Positions 47,876 to 61,981 of a stretch of DNA of 64,000 bases are shown piece by piece. Origin of the DNA: Trichopria drosophilae (lineage: Eukaryota > Arthropoda > Insecta > Hymenoptera > Diapriidae); NCBI GenBank assembly GCA_030407085.1, contig CM059586.1, positions 100,391,501 through 100,455,500 on the forward strand. The letters run 5' to 3'. How positions within the stretch are numbered: the stretch's first letter is position 1; every line of letters begins with the position of its first letter. The notes under the pieces are model-generated. The model was not told where the DNA came from, did no database searches, and saw only the letters and a program-made list of their open reading frames with translations. The position numbers and the translations under genes are program-made.

Positions 47876-50800
47876 TATTCATTATAATTAGACCATAGTT
47901 TATTATGCAAAATGCTTAATTGTCTCATTTATAAACAACGCATCTTATTCCCTTTCGAGATATAATACATTGTATAAAAATCATTAATGAACAGGTCTGT
48001 GGGTCATAACGTATAAGCCCGTCAGCAATTTATATTGCATTCGTTTAATTTACTACAATAGATATTTATTGATAGGAGAAGAAACATGAACGAAAGACCA
48101 ATATTTTTGAAGAATTACACTCTCTTGATTCATCAATTCGCGGTTCTTCCAACTCGACATGTCAGTATGCGAAACAGATCAAATATATTATACGACAAAA
48201 TACCGGGTGACTTGTTTCATATAGCGATAATCGCAAATTATCCATAGAACTTTTCTACGAAAATCGACCAAGACTCATACGCAGTTAAGGCTCTTAGTAG
48301 ATCTCAGATCCATCGTGCCCTGTACGATACTATCTGGTATAGCTGTAACACGACGACAGACGAAGTAACACATGAACAAGGACTTTCGATAAACGATTTG
48401 TTATATGGTTAAAATCCCCGAAACATCCAGTCTATGTCACTCATTAAATGTAGAATTTCCGTTTCGTCGGTAGAAAGCAAATTTAGAGTGACGTAAAGAA
48501 AAATTGGTACCGCGTGCGAAAATGCTGAGATAACAGGGGAACAAAAGGATAAAAGACTGTTATCAGTAATAGCATCATGGTATTGAGATCCTCCCACTAC
48601 GTCGCAATCGATTTAAAGTTCAAATAGGCGGAGAATGGTATAAAGAAATACGTTATTTCTTATTTTATAGGTAACACTTTTTTACCCTTTAAAAAGGCGT
48701 ATTTTGTATTTCAAATTGCCCACATGGACGGAAACTCATATGGTTGCGGAATGCAATAATGTGCTGCAAATTGTATCAATCGAGCATGCCATTTTGAATC
48801 GATAATAGAAAAAGCGAACACGAGCAAGTCTTTCAGAAACATTCAAATTCCATTTCCATAAAATTTTATCGGAATAGAAGAACCCAATGAGATTCATAGC
48901 GCGGAAAATCGACTCTCTATAAAGAACCCGAGAAAGCCGCTTAGAACGAGCTTTCCTCAGCGATCAAAAGGTCCAATTACACCAAAGTTACACAATTGAA
49001 GTTTCCGCGGCTTACGTGTATAGTTTTTGAAGTTTTCGGGATATTGACGCGAATTGAACAATTGCAAAATCACCTTTGATTCATCTAACGTGATGGATTG
49101 CGATTGGTCAGTCGAAGAATGAGAATAAAATGATAACTTGGAAAAGTACCAAAGTCGTTACACTATAGCTATAGTTTGATGAGAGCTAATTACGTTCCAG
49201 TTCGTAAAGCGTACGTCGAGAATGATATCGGTCGGAAAACTTATTTTCCCAAGCGGGTTGCACGACTGAAACGAACTTTTCGAATTTTCTCTTCCCATTT
49301 CATTTTCTGGAGGACCTCGTCTTGAATCCCGATCGTGCTTCAGATAAGAAGACTCGTACTTAATTGGGAATAAGGTCTTTATGCCGCAGAGAAAATGATT
49401 CTCGAAAGAATGAACCAGCCCTGCGAATTCATGAGAGTCCGATAATAAATGATGAAAGCGCGAAACATTTCGTCTATCAAATTCTTATTATCGACGACGA
49501 TGCTATATGACGCATTAAATTTATCGACGTAGACAAAGCCGACAAAGATGTCATTCGTGAAAACACTTGACGGTTGTGAGTATTATTGTACAGAAAAGTA
49601 AAAAAAGAATTACCGTGTAATTGTATATTGCAAAAGTAAACACATCAGATAGAAATGCGACAAATTTGTAGAAACGCAGGCCACCAAATAATTATCCCAC
49701 AAATCACCCCACATCTTCAATCCAAGTATGTTTCAGTAAGAGTATATAAGAGATTACTTGCCAGAAATGAGCACATAAAGCGTAAATCATACCATTTTTC
49801 GTAATGAACGCAGAATGAACGGAAGATTGAAGAGAACGTGTCCGAAAACAACAAGAGTCATAATTGAAAACGGCTTAGAATAAGAGTCAACTGCAAGAGA
49901 CAAAAGAAACTCGTTCTCTCGGGTGCCGCACATTATCTAAAAGTTTATCGCGAAAGAGGTTCGCGCGACCACATTGTCGAGACACTCTTTAATAAGGTTG
50001 TGATAAGGTTGTGAAAATATTCGTGGCCGTGCTTCGAATTACACAAGATTTTTAATTATTACAAACAAAATAGAGGAAACTTTACGTAATGTAAACACAA
50101 ACCTGCCTTCGCAATCTGCCCTTTCAAAAATACGACGAAATTACATTTGAATACGATTTCCTGCATAATTTCGTTAAAATTTTGTGTAGTAACCTTTCAA
50201 TAATTAATTATTTTTTGAAGAAAATCTATTCAAAAAACTAAAGCTTGGTAAACGTTATTTGAAGATCAGTGACGTACTTATTAAAAATTACAGCAATCCA
50301 ATGCGTTATTTATTCAGGGCGCATTTCAGCCTATACCTGTATACTCAAGTCACAATAGCACGAACATAATTTCCAACGAGCACAATGGCTTTCAGTCGAC
50401 TGAAGTACTGGTAATTGCGATCAATTCATCAATTACTGTAATTACAACTGTAGGTGTTTCTCTAAGCAGTAAGAAATGTTCACATCTATATAATATGTCA
50501 CGAATATAAAAATGAATTAATCTCATTGTGCATTCAGTGTATTAAATGAAAGTTCAACCAAATCCAGATTAAGTCTTTAATACAAGAAATGGTACAAGAT
50601 TTCTTGTAATATTAACGTTTCTAAACTTGTATCTGAACAAACATAGACAAGATTTAGTTTAAATATAATTAAATATACATTTGAAATAAATGCTCGCAAG
50701 ATCAATAACAGAAATAAATAACATAAATTTTGTTAGCACAATTTTTGGGCAATTACCATGAGTTGAAATATTATTTTAATTTCCTTTGATTCGCCGGAGG

Positions 50801-52985
50801 TGCTTTAATTGCATTGATTTAGTGAATTTCTCGCAATGTACGAACGAATTATTAGCAGACTAGTTATTCGACGAATATATCGACTCAAGGGTAAAAACTG
50901 GCCATATCGCAAGCTGGAGAAAAAAACACCTTCCTTCCTCTATTATTTCAATATATACATTTACTTTGAAAAAATGGAATTAATTTTCAAAAGGAGGTTA
51001 ATGATAACTAGTAGATATTTTTCTGAACTGTACGGGATCGAGATATATAAAAATTTATACACAGAAATTACTAACGAAGACTTCAGTCGCTGAATTCCGA
51101 GTAAAAATGACTAGTACCTTTACCTTTACCTTTACCCTGACAAAAGTACCTTTGATATGAAATGTTAAAGCGCTCCAAATTCAAACACTTTAAATAATTT
51201 ACTTATATATTGGAAAATTATTCAATTTCAGTTATTAAATACAGTATACTTTAATCTATATTAGTTTAAGTCAACCATCACAATATTAACATTTGCATTT
51301 ACTATTTCTAGTCCCGCATAAAATGATGAATTTTCTTCATTATGCTAGAGAAATCAATACACGATCCTGATTAACAGTCTGAAGACACTTATCAAGTTTT
51401 ATCCTTCACTACTAAGCTTTCGTATCCTTTGTTTAGTGTCTGCTTTATTTCAATAATTCCCAGTCCATCTTTCGTGCATTTGTTTTCGCTTGAACGATTC
51501 AATCTTGAACTTAATAAACTGCACTATGAACCCTACTTTATTACATTTCTTATTTTCTCTCTGCTTTGAATATTTACATTCTTCATAGTAAACCTTGTTA
51601 GTTTCTCAGATATCAACCAAGGTTTTCTTGATTCCTTTACCAGCCTTTGTCTCGCCTTCTTCGAAAATGAACTGAAAATTAATTACAGCAAGTACGACAT
51701 GCCATAATTAAAACACTCGTTCAAGATGTAACGGAGCTGCAATTTTATTGCACCTTTTTCTGAAATACCCCACTATTTGTAAAGCGACTATTTATTAAGC
51801 AGAATGTTTATTATGCACAATACTTCATTCACGGCAGTAAGCATCCAGGCAGGCGAATGTTTACAAAACATAGTATAGTAGACGAGACTGATTTTCGTTG
51901 GTCGTCTCGTTAGTCGGGCCAAAAGACACCTTCCTTCCTCTATTTTCGACTGACATTTTATAAATTGAGGGTATTGTAATGAAAAACCGCTACGATTTCA
52001 TTCGATCCTTTTTTATTTTAAAAAGTAACGATAACGTTAGGTATTATCGATCTGGATGCAGTGGAAAAAAGTGGTTAGTAGGGAACAGTCATGAATCACT
52101 TTCCAAGTTCAGAATTCTATTACTCGGCAAAAATGTGATTCCGCGAAAAATGCTTGTCGACCGAGCAGGTGAATCGGGAGTTACAAATGAAAACTATGAA
52201 GTTTTCTAGGCTAACGTTCGGCAGCTTCCGCGGAAGCGATTTTATCGGATCGGCATCAAATTCCACCCATTCATCATTTAATGTTTGCAAAGAAGTATTG
52301 TCTGTACTAAATCAATGCTTGCTTTCTGTTACAATGAAATATTAATTTCATTAAACCATATTACACCATTTGAAAAACTATAAAATATAATGTTTTTATA
52401 ATAAAACTCCCAATCTCATTATTGCAATAAGTATGAGGTCAACTGTGATGGGTGAATACAAACTTTAAACATGAAAAGAACATAAGGAATTTATGCGAAA
52501 AATTACTCTAATTAATTCAATGTATTTTCGTCTCAGTGCTTTTTACTCAAAAAATCACAAAAAATGCAGGTCACTTCGTGCTTATTCGTTGATCATTACT
52601 TCTTAAACTGTTGGTGTATTATTAAAGTCTACTAGTTTCAGTTTTGTTGATTGATGTCCTTGTTTTCTATGATAAACATCATTCCGAACGTTTTCCCGAA
52701 ACCCTGTAAATTAAAAATACATACATCTTATTACAATAATTATTCTATTTCGGTTTTTAAAGTAAATAGAAAGAGAAATGACACATCAGATTAATATTAA
52801 TCAATGAAATAGTTAATTAACTTAAATTTACAGACATATTATAATGTTACAAAATTAAAGACACTCCATTATGTTGCATAATTCGATTGAGATAACATAA
52901 TATTTCGATTTTCCACTGCAACCAGTTGTCGAGGACATTGTCCACTGTCAGAATGAAAGGTTCAAATAAGCGAATATTATTATTT
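47876..52985. other. Non-coding stretch with minor repeats
   Basis: No gene is recognised. A 19-base word ACACCTTCCTTCCTCTATT is present at 50926-50944 and again exactly 1000 bases later at 51926-51944. An ACCTTT microsatellite lies at 51116-51136. Frames at 50836-51093, 51979-52209 and 52154-52345 have no domain. Confidence 0.45.
51116..51136 (+). repeat. (ACCTTT)n microsatellite
   Basis: About three and a half copies of the hexamer ACCTTT. Confidence 0.75.
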
Positions 52986-52989
52986 AAGG

Positions 52990-54370
52990 TATGATTAAGA
53001 ATGACCCGACTGGCTAGAGTGAGCGAAAATCACTGGGCCTGGTCGCCCATGAACTCCACAAGAGGGCAAAAATTTGGTTCCGTACTCGAGCGAAACGACA
53101 CATTTCAAAGTGCCAAACGTGTTTTTGAAAATCGGAATCACATATTCCGATTGCGTCACAGCAGCAACGATACTCGTTGTTGTAACGAATCGCTCGCTTC
53201 GATACGGGCGAATTTTCGTCACTGGAGCATTGTTGTATTAAATGAAAAAAAAACATGCGCGCTTCATCGGTACGCTGATGGTCGTCGAAAATCGTCAAGC
53301 AATTTTTGAAATGCAGCGCGACCGAGCAACGAAATTCGAATTTAAGAGCACCGGGTTGAAAGCAGGCTTCATCGTAAAAAAGTGCCCTGACTAGATAATT
53401 CACGGCGAGTGAAAACCGCGCCAAAAAGTGTTTGCGGTTTCACAGATGCAGTCGCATTTACTGGATACCCGTACTCGCTTTCCGGTGGATAAATTACGTG
53501 AAAAAAATAGGGATAAAAAAACACAAAATAATAGCGAAGCATTTCGCGTTTAATGGAGCATTCTGACAGCGTCGATAAATATCTCATCCGTGTGTGCTAT
53601 GAAAAAAATGCTGGGTGATCAATTCACTCTAAAGTGCGCTTGTTAACGCGACCGAAGTCATTAAAATTGACGCGCGTTCGAATAAATTGTAACCATGAAC
53701 CGTGATAAAGTACTCGTTTGAAAGGATGCAGCGCTCTAAAAAAAAAAGCTCCATTTTTGCACGCGGTTAAATGCATTTATATATATTGCACGACAGGTTG
53801 TATTACAAATTGTAAGACATAAACAATTAATCCTGTATACTGCCGCTTTTTACACAACATGTCATGTTTCCAAATTGTACATTCTACGATGCTTAAGAAA
53901 ATTCCGTGATCGGAGGAAATTTTCATTGTTTTTAATTCGGTTAACGCGTACTTTCGCCACCACGTAAAAATGGAATTCCGCGGTGGAAAATCAATATTTC
54001 ACCGGCGGTAGCCTTCTACTTTCTACCCGGTATGCAAATCCGCCTGTGTGCGCCCCTTTAAATTAAAAATCGAACGCAGTGGCGTGAAAAAAAAATCAGA
54101 TTTTGTTTTGAAGTTTTCTATTGACGGCGTTTTACCGAAAAAAAAAATTAAAATTTCTGAACCTTTTGAGAATCCGACGATTTTGCGGTTTCGACGGCAT
54201 TTCATCAGCGTATACGGTGAACGCGGACGTACCCGTTCGCGTCTAGTTAATTATTCAACTAATACTCCATTGGTTGTGATTTACAAGTATAGCAATAGGT
54301 CTGCCGTTGTGAACCGCGCGCCGAGCAGTGTGTATAATTACGTATCGCCTTGTTCGCAATCCTGATCCCT
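52990..54370. other. GC-richer block of unknown function
   Basis: Composition is more balanced and CpG-rich than the flanks. Overlapping frames run on both strands (102 codons at 53001-53309 plus; 136 codons at 53014-53424 minus; 105 codons at 54048-54365 plus), none with a recognisable domain. The block could be regulatory or untranslated exonic sequence. Confidence 0.3.
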
Positions 54371-55670
54371 TCAACCTGCTCCCTGTCGTTCCCTTTAGAG
54401 TTTGATTCAAGGCTAATTGTACTTCTATTCGGATATAATGGTTCTGCAATATCGCAAAACGAAAATTTGGACAGACATGTAACGGAATTTTAAATACATA
54501 TTCGGGTTACGAGATTTATATCAAATCGTTGAAAATAACAGTAGGTATAATATTTAAAACGTTATTTAATGACAACAAAAATGTTTTTTATTAAAAGTTT
54601 ACACTTAAAATATAAATTATTATGTCAGTCGTTGGTTAGTGTCTGAGCAGGTCTTATCAGGATTTTTAATTACGTTAATAAAACATTACCATCAGAATAT
54701 TAATTAGTGTATGACGCCAATTTCTGAGGACAATATGTAATACCAACATTTTAAAGTAAGCAAACAATGTTAAAACACCTTTAAAATAATAATTCATATG
54801 AATTAATACACCGCATGAAGTAACCTAGTTAAGGGGATTCTACTAGAAAATGAGCAAAACAATTATAACTAGACAAAGGATATACATTTGCCTATTGTAC
54901 ATGCTGAGTTGCTTCCAATGAACAAAAATTGCAAAGAAATTTCTACCCTGATCGTGACCAGCTTACAAATACTAATCTCCGACATAAATGTCTATATAAT
55001 AGATTTCTATATAACTATATATTCATCGGTTGACCAAAAAGATGATTTATACAAAAATAATTCAAATACGTGGAATGTCCTAAAATCTGTTATTGTTAAA
55101 ATGATTGTGATACAAAAAGAATATCATATTTCATGTGTATACATATACTCTTTCTACTTTTCCTTCTTCAGTGTTTGAACGTTTATAATTACAGTTGATA
55201 ATTAACTTTGGTATATCTTATTAAGGACCGTGGAAACAAGAATAAAATCATCTTTGATCAGAACCACAAGGTCAATTATTCGAATAAACTGATTCCTTAA
55301 GAAAGGAAAATTATACAGCCAAAAATAGTGTCCATTTGCATAATAAATTTCATTCGACAATTCTCATGAGGTACCTTGATTTTCACTCTGTGTTAATCAT
55401 ATATAATCCAATTTGTCTGTCTGAGCTTGCATATCTATTTTTATTGTGGAAACATAATTCCAAGTCTAATTTTAAAAGGAATTTGTCGGATACAGTTTCA
55501 AAACTTATTTTCGATATTTTATTGGAATGTAAGTGTTTTTATATTTTACTATTTTGTATAAAATACATTTAGCATATTTAATCATACAATTAAAATATGT
55601 AGAAATATTTTGTTTGCATGTTATAACTTAAAAATTAAATTACCAATACTCGTTATAAACTACATAACTG
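54371..55670. other. AT-rich non-coding stretch
   Basis: No gene is recognised. TTAAGGGGATTCT near 54830 resembles the end of a TTAA-type MITE, but no partner end is visible. Frames at 54888-55178 and 55336-55572 are low-complexity. Confidence 0.4.
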
Positions 55671-55673
55671 ATA

Positions 55674-55808
55674 GGGGGGAGGGGGGTGCGAACACTATCA
55701 TTGGAAATCACGCAGGACGCAGGAGGGGCGAGGACTACGACTGGTGCCGGTAAGAGAACGGAGAGGGGCAGTAACTATGACTGGTAACAAATAAGGGGGG
55801 GGGGGGGG
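55674..55808 (+). repeat. G-run pair flanking a purine-rich segment
   Basis: G6-A-G6 at 55674-55686 and a run of fourteen G at 55795-55808 bracket a G-rich segment in which TA[CT]GACTGGT[GA] occurs twice. Each run can seed G-quadruplex structure, and run lengths may be assembly-sensitive. Confidence 0.7.
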
Positions 55809-58800
55809 TAGGACCAAAACACACATATTTTATGGATGAAAACTACTATTTTAATATTCCGATACTAGGAAATATGTTCAAAATTTCTGACTAAATTTAT
55901 AGATGACCCTTTACACTATTATCTTCAAATTATAACAGTTACATTAATAATCGTGAAAGTATTGCACTGCTAAATGAGTAAATAATTATAATGATTTCGA
56001 TCACACTTAATGACTGACATTCGGATATCTAAATAATGTCGAAACAATTACCGCCGGAATCAATGTGCGAAAACTCATCGACGAAACGTCAATTTAACAA
56101 GCGATACCGATATAGTGTTGTTGGAATTCCGTAATTTGATTTCAAGCGAGATTCTAGAATTCGAGACCGCAGATTCTAATGCACCGATGATTCGTCCCCG
56201 TAATCGATTTTAGCTGCGCGCTACAACCAGTGCAAACTTCCCTAAACCGGCCGCATAATTACCGATGAACTAACATCAATAATTCCGCGGATAACCACGT
56301 TTACAAATTGCAATGACTAACTCTAAGTACAAATTAGTTTTTTTTTTAATTTTTAATTTACAAAAATTTGTGTCTAGTTTGTTAGGCCAACAGTTTTGGC
56401 TTAAGCGCTAATTCGTAACTGGCATTATTATTGAAAAAAGCTGATGGAGATGCTTTGTCCACCTTTTGAGTGCAGTTTCTGACGTTATTGATAAAATATT
56501 ATGAATTTTTAGTCTAGTTACCACAGATCACACATTTGTTTTTATCAAATTGAAAGTGGCTAATATCAAAAAAGAAAATTTTCGAATTCCTTCATAAAAT
56601 TAAGTTTTTGAAATGTCTGTTTCCTCTCAAAACTGTTTTGGCCAATTGTTCAATTGCTGATAGTGTTAAGTAAAATTTTGTTAATTAGTATAACTTCTTT
56701 TGATGCAAAGATTTTTTTTTAAGTTTTAAAGTTCATTTATATAAAATTGCTATTAAATTTAGAAAGCTTAAAAGCAGCTATAAAGTCTCTTCTCGTAAAG
56801 CAAAGTCTCAACCCTGAATTACTCAAACACTATCAATTAGTTTGTTAGTAAGTATTAAAGAGTAAATATCACAAATTCGTTTCTGAAATTCTACTCATCT
56901 AAAAGTAGCAGAAGTGCCAGATTTCTGAAAATCAAATTGTTAATTATTTTAAATTAATTTCATTATTTTGAATATAAGTAGTAAAAATTCTTACTCATTA
57001 AAGTGTCCCACTTTTCATTTTTTTAATTAGTTCTTTTAAAGAAAATGAAATTTACAAAGTAAGATAAATTAAAGTTTGGTTTTATTTCACTGGAAAATCC
57101 CGCCTTACACGAGTTAATCTCAGTTCTCAAATAGTATATTTTCCTTGGAATAAAAGGTAAATTTCATTCTGCAGAGCAAATATTCCTTTCACATTTGAGT
57201 GATTTCAGTTTTGCTTAAAATAAAATTGAAGAAATTTTCGAGAAATTCCGAGATAACTAGAAGTTTGTGTAACCCCAAGCATGTAGTAATCATTCTTAAA
57301 CTGAAATATAAATTAAATCAATTTAATAATTAATATATTTGAAGATTGACATAAAACTGTAATTATGGAATTATATTATTGAGTCATAAAGAGAATTCGA
57401 AAATTGTTTTTGGGAAACGCTTTTTTGTTTGCTTTTAATTTAAATAATTCATTATGGATTAAGAAATTGTCTATTAAATGATAATAAATTAAAATTCGAT
57501 GACGTTTCTTAGGAAATCCATTTATATAATAAAGAAAGTAAAAAATGGTTTGTTTTAAAAATAGCACTAAAGATAAAACTTGACCTACATCGAACGACCA
57601 CGGAAATGCAATACGAAACTTACGAGCTTCAAATCCCAAGGGATCAAGATTTTTATTCCCCGAATTCCATTATTTTATTAAATACTCGTGATTCTCGAAT
57701 TTCAATATCGTTTGCTTTTTCACGTTTAATTCCTTCAGGTTTATATTGATCTGATGTCCATTTACGATCGCCATTGTCGTTATAATATATTCATATATTT
57801 ATCATTAAAACCAATTTATTTCTTAAACAAATTTCCTAGAATTGATAAGAAATTTAGGGTATGGAAAAATTCTAGGCGATAAAATCATAAATGGATATCA
57901 GATGTAGATCTGAATTTTAAAATTGCAAAAGTGCATTCGAAATCATAAAGCATTCTGAAATGGTCCTTTCCATTCACAGCTCTGATGACATTCAATTTCC
58001 TTCTAAAAACTAAATTCATAACAACATAAATTCGTCTTTCGAAAAGGTTTACTTTTCCACGTCAGTTGATGGACAGTAAATTTCTCTGAAATAATTGTCC
58101 ATAGTTTTGAATATGTTTATGTATAATATGATATAATAAATTATATTGCCAAGGAACATAAAAGTTTTACGCCTTCCGTTAACTTATCTCCATAATTTTT
58201 ACATAATACACCAAAGGTTTTCTTATGTAATAATGGCGTAAAGTAGCATTTTCTCGGTTATATACAATTTTTCTTTACAATTGTACACAAAAAATATAAA
58301 TAATATATTTCTAGAGTTTTTGCGGAACATGAAGTGCTTATATTTATATAAGAAATAGAGTACGTAATACACTTTACCGAAAAAAGTGCTCAAAACTATT
58401 CTATACATTCATTTACAAAAAGTTTATCGTTTTTTGAAAAAGATTTTTTTAGATTTTACTTTACATGCCTTTTTATAATCTCACTAAAGAAAGAACTAAA
58501 TCCACTGTTAATGGAGTAATTTTCTCTTTATAAGAGTGAAAGTCTCACTCCAAAATTAAAACCTGATAGCTTTAGTTTTTAGTATTTGAACATAATCAAT
58601 GTGTGCCTCAGGACCAAAAATTAAGTTTATGTTGGTAGTAATATTTAAATCGTAAACATTAACTTAATTTAAAAGGCTTCAGACGATTTTAAACTAGAAA
58701 TTAAGAAGTACACAATGTTGAATTTAAGATGTAACAAATTTAAGTAGTAAAAGGCGTTATGGTGAGACATTGTGTTCTTCAGTAAAGAAAAATTAATTTT

Positions 58801-58890
58801 ATTCCAATATTTAAAAGTAAATTTTATCTAAACTTTAGTTAACTAGGTTTTTGTTCAACATCAAGTGTATTTTTAGTTAAAAGCAATAAA
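55809..58890. other. AT-rich non-coding stretch
   Basis: No gene, RNA or bounded repeat is recognised. Confidence 0.45.
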
Positions 58891-58891
58891 T

Positions 58892-59166
58892 ATTCAAGTA
58901 GCTGAATGTTTGAGGTTAAGTTTTAGTTTTCACTAGTTTTCTATTGAACCAAGTAAATATTTTCTTAAAAATACTAGATATTTTTTTAGTATCTTACTTA
59001 AATCAAGTAATTACTTTTTTTAACCAACAAAAGTTCATTAGACGTAAAAATTGTCAGTCTTGGTTTAAGAAAATAATTATTTAATTCAAGTAACTAAATG
59101 TTTGAGGTGCAGTTTTAGTTTTTGCTAGTTTTCTATTCAACCAAGTCCATATTTTGTTAAAAACAC
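58892..59166 (+). repeat. Direct duplication of an 84-bp unit, 191 bp apart
   Basis: ATTCAAGTAGCTGAATGTTT...AAAATAC (58892-58975) recurs with scattered changes at 59083-59166. The intervening sequence repeats AATCAAGTAA-like and AACCAAGT-like words. The pattern suggests the inside of a decayed repeat element. Confidence 0.7.
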
Positions 59167-59169
59167 AAT

Positions 59170-59985
59170 TTTTTTAATAGTGTCACTTTACATCATCAAA
59201 GAAATATTTATTTTAATTTAATGGGAAAAGCATCTTCTGTAAATATTTTGTTGACATCATCAAATTTTATTTTCAATTTGAAAATAACTCCATACTCAGT
59301 ACAATAAGTGCATTGGTATACTATTTTTGGCAATCACGAAAAACAATAAATTTTAAGATAAAAAGACTATTTTATTGTTTTAATTTGTTACTAGAGAAAT
59401 TCAAAAAACTATGTGTATCATAGTATAAACTATTAGTAACATAAAATGTAACAAAAAAGACATTATGAAATAAATTTCATCAAATTTCTATGTCATTAAC
59501 CCATGAAATATGATTTCGTTAAAAAAACGTAGAATTTATGTACAGCCAATTCGTGCTGCTTAATGTTCAAATAAATTGTTAGTATTTTCAAACGAACACA
59601 CGTTGTTTTAAAATCTAAACAATTGCACATAAATTACGGAATTAAACATACGTTCAAGTTTTGCACATATTTATATAATACATTAAATATTACAACCTCT
59701 AAAAAAAATTATAACAAATTTGTTATTTAAATCGTTATAGCCTTAAAATAAATTATAAAATGACCAAAGGAATTATAAAAAAATCGTCTTTTCTCGATAA
59801 CAAATCATCGGAAGACTTTATTTACAGAATTTTCCAACCATGTATACATTACCTAAATTTTTCGTTCCGACATTTTGAAATGTGTTTAACGAAAAAATCA
59901 GGATTTCAAAAATAATCGGTACCGAATTGCAGAATCGTCCATTAACCCGAGAAGAAAAATTGAGCCCACATATTTCCATGATTTT
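59170..59985. other. AT-rich non-coding stretch
   Basis: Nothing is recognised. Confidence 0.4.
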
Positions 59986-59989
59986 CCCT

Positions 59990-60600
59990 TGGGGCAGCGG
60001 CATCGTTAAAGCGAATAAAAATAAATAAAAACAAAAAAAAAAGAAAAACAAAATGTAGAGCTCGGAAAAAGGAGAATCTGCTCTGAGCGCGCGGCGGGCG
60101 TGTGTGCGATTATGCAAACCTGTCGCTAGGTCGTGTAAATACGGAACAATATTCATATACATATATATGCATATATGTATAGCGTGTAGATGAGAGCGCG
60201 TGAATGGCCAGCGGCGAGGATGATGCGCTAGCTATAATTAAACATTATCGTACGAGACCGTTGCGAGCTGTAGGTTATCGGGAGCGATTGAGGGGAAGGG
60301 GGTTGGGGGATTGGGGTTAGGAGGGGGGGGGGGGGGTTCAGAGGCAGGGGCGACAGTATGGGGTCGCATTGCCCCGAACGTGCGAGCTCGTTTTGTCATT
60401 AAAATGGTCGACGGTGGTATTGTCGCTGTCATTGTCATTACTATTATCATCATCGTCGCAATAATGAAAATCACCGTCACTGTATATGCCGTTGCGATTG
60501 TTACGATCGTGTCTCGTAACTCGAAAATTGGCGACAGAATTCGAAATCGCGCAGTCTCGGGAGCCGACGACTCAAAATGTTGAATGTCGTACGATAAAAG
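59990..60600. other. GC-richer block with CpG cluster and poly-G
   Basis: It includes GAGCGCGCGGCGGGCG near 60085, an octamer-like TATGCAAA near 60111, an ATATAC-rich microsatellite (about 60150-60180), a G-quadruplex-prone tract and GTC/ATT-rich triplets. Opposite overlapping frames (80 codons minus, 90 codons plus) translate the triplets and G-run and are not considered genes. A promoter or untranslated first exon is possible but unproven. Confidence 0.35.
60292..60336 (+). repeat. Strong G-quadruplex-forming tract
   Basis: GGGG, GGGGG, GGGGG, GGGG and a fourteen-G run are separated by loops of two to five bases. This meets the usual four-run G-quadruplex pattern on the plus strand. Confidence 0.85.
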
Positions 60601-60686
60601 TACGTTGAATATATTTAATAAATTTAATTGAATACAATCGACTTGATTTCATTTCATCCCTACTTGCATGAAGTTGGATCACTCGG

Positions 60687-60716
60687 ATGTCATCATATGT
60701 CATCACATGTCATCAC
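60687..60716 (+). repeat. Triple ATGTCATCAY tandem repeat
   Basis: Three consecutive 10-bp units, ATGTCATCAT, ATGTCATCAC and ATGTCATCAC. Confidence 0.85.
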
Positions 60717-60719
60717 ACA

Positions 60720-61977
60720 ATACCGAAATTCTCCCCGCCGCTTAAGGTAAGTGTTGCACGGCTTAATGTACTTTACTATACATTGTAGGATGTAACACTT
60801 CCTTCAATTCCTTATTACCAGTTACATGGAAAGAATTTTAAAATTTATAGCACATATAATTCTGATTATTGTCTAGGGCAAGGATGTCATTAGCTCTGCT
60901 CATGAACCAAAATGATACGAAAGGCGTTTTCACAATAGTTCCATTTTCAAGCGCTAGGAGGATGTAGTCTCTTTTTTCTTTTAATATCAAACCCAATAGC
61001 TATTAAATCCAAAATTTTACATATAAGATGATCATAAAGTCACGCGCTTGGTGTGAACTGATATTCCAGTTACGTCTGATTGTTTATTTATTTTCCTTTT
61101 ACTCAAATATTTGTTTACATACGACTGTCAAATTCCAAGAAGTTCCATCACATTATCAAATAGAGTAGTCTAAAATAACGCAATCTAAGTAATATTATAT
61201 GAGTAATTCCACAGATTTTTGAAAATGCGACCCTAAAATGTCAAAAGTGTGTAAAATAGCATGTTACGCATCGAATGACATAAAAGTATTTTTATTATTA
61301 TGCAAAAAGTTCATTTTCTACTGAAAACAAAAACTAACTTTGGTAGATTAGTATGCCTCAATAACTAGACGTATGTCATTGAGAAATGGTCAAGATGAAA
61401 CGTGGGCGACTTAAAAAATACAAATAAACGAGTTGCACATTTAGAAAATTATTTTTTAATACTCTGTAACCAGTGTTCACATTAGTTTCGGATGTGTTTT
61501 AACTGAAAATCATCTTGCTATTTCAATATTTTTGTTTAGTCGCGAAAAAAAGGGTTTAAAAAAAATGTCAAAACAAATATTTTATAATTTTCCTTTAATC
61601 AGGTAAATTGATTGTGATTGCAATCGGTAATTGAAGTTTTAGCAAAATAACGTAAACTGGACGTAATCGAGGAATATTAAGTAAAATGAAACATGCACAC
61701 GAATGTTTTTGTAAAAATTGTAATAAGATCTTTTTCTATGATACACAATGAATTACAGTATTGTAAAATATTTATTATCTTTACAAAATTATGATGTTTT
61801 GCAAAAATATTAAATAAATCCATTTTTCAAATCTTTTCGAAACAAAAACATATGTATATTTCTATTAAATTGTTAAAACAAAAAATAAACGTTTATCGGC
61901 CAAGTTATTTATAAAACTTTATGTATTTGTATATTAAATATATTATTATATATTTGTTATTAAGCACATTTACTCAT
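60720..61977. other. AT-rich non-coding stretch
   Basis: Nothing is recognised. Confidence 0.4.
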
Positions 61978-61981
61978 TTAA

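Noticed and set aside
53001..53424. 102-codon plus and 136-codon minus frames in a GC-richer block
   Set aside because: They overlap on opposite strands and have no domain or splice-site support; GC-rich composition alone lengthens chance frames.
60238..60583. Proline-rich (minus) and glycine/isoleucine-rich (plus) frames
   Set aside because: They are translations of a poly-G run and ATT/GTC triplets, low complexity in both frames.
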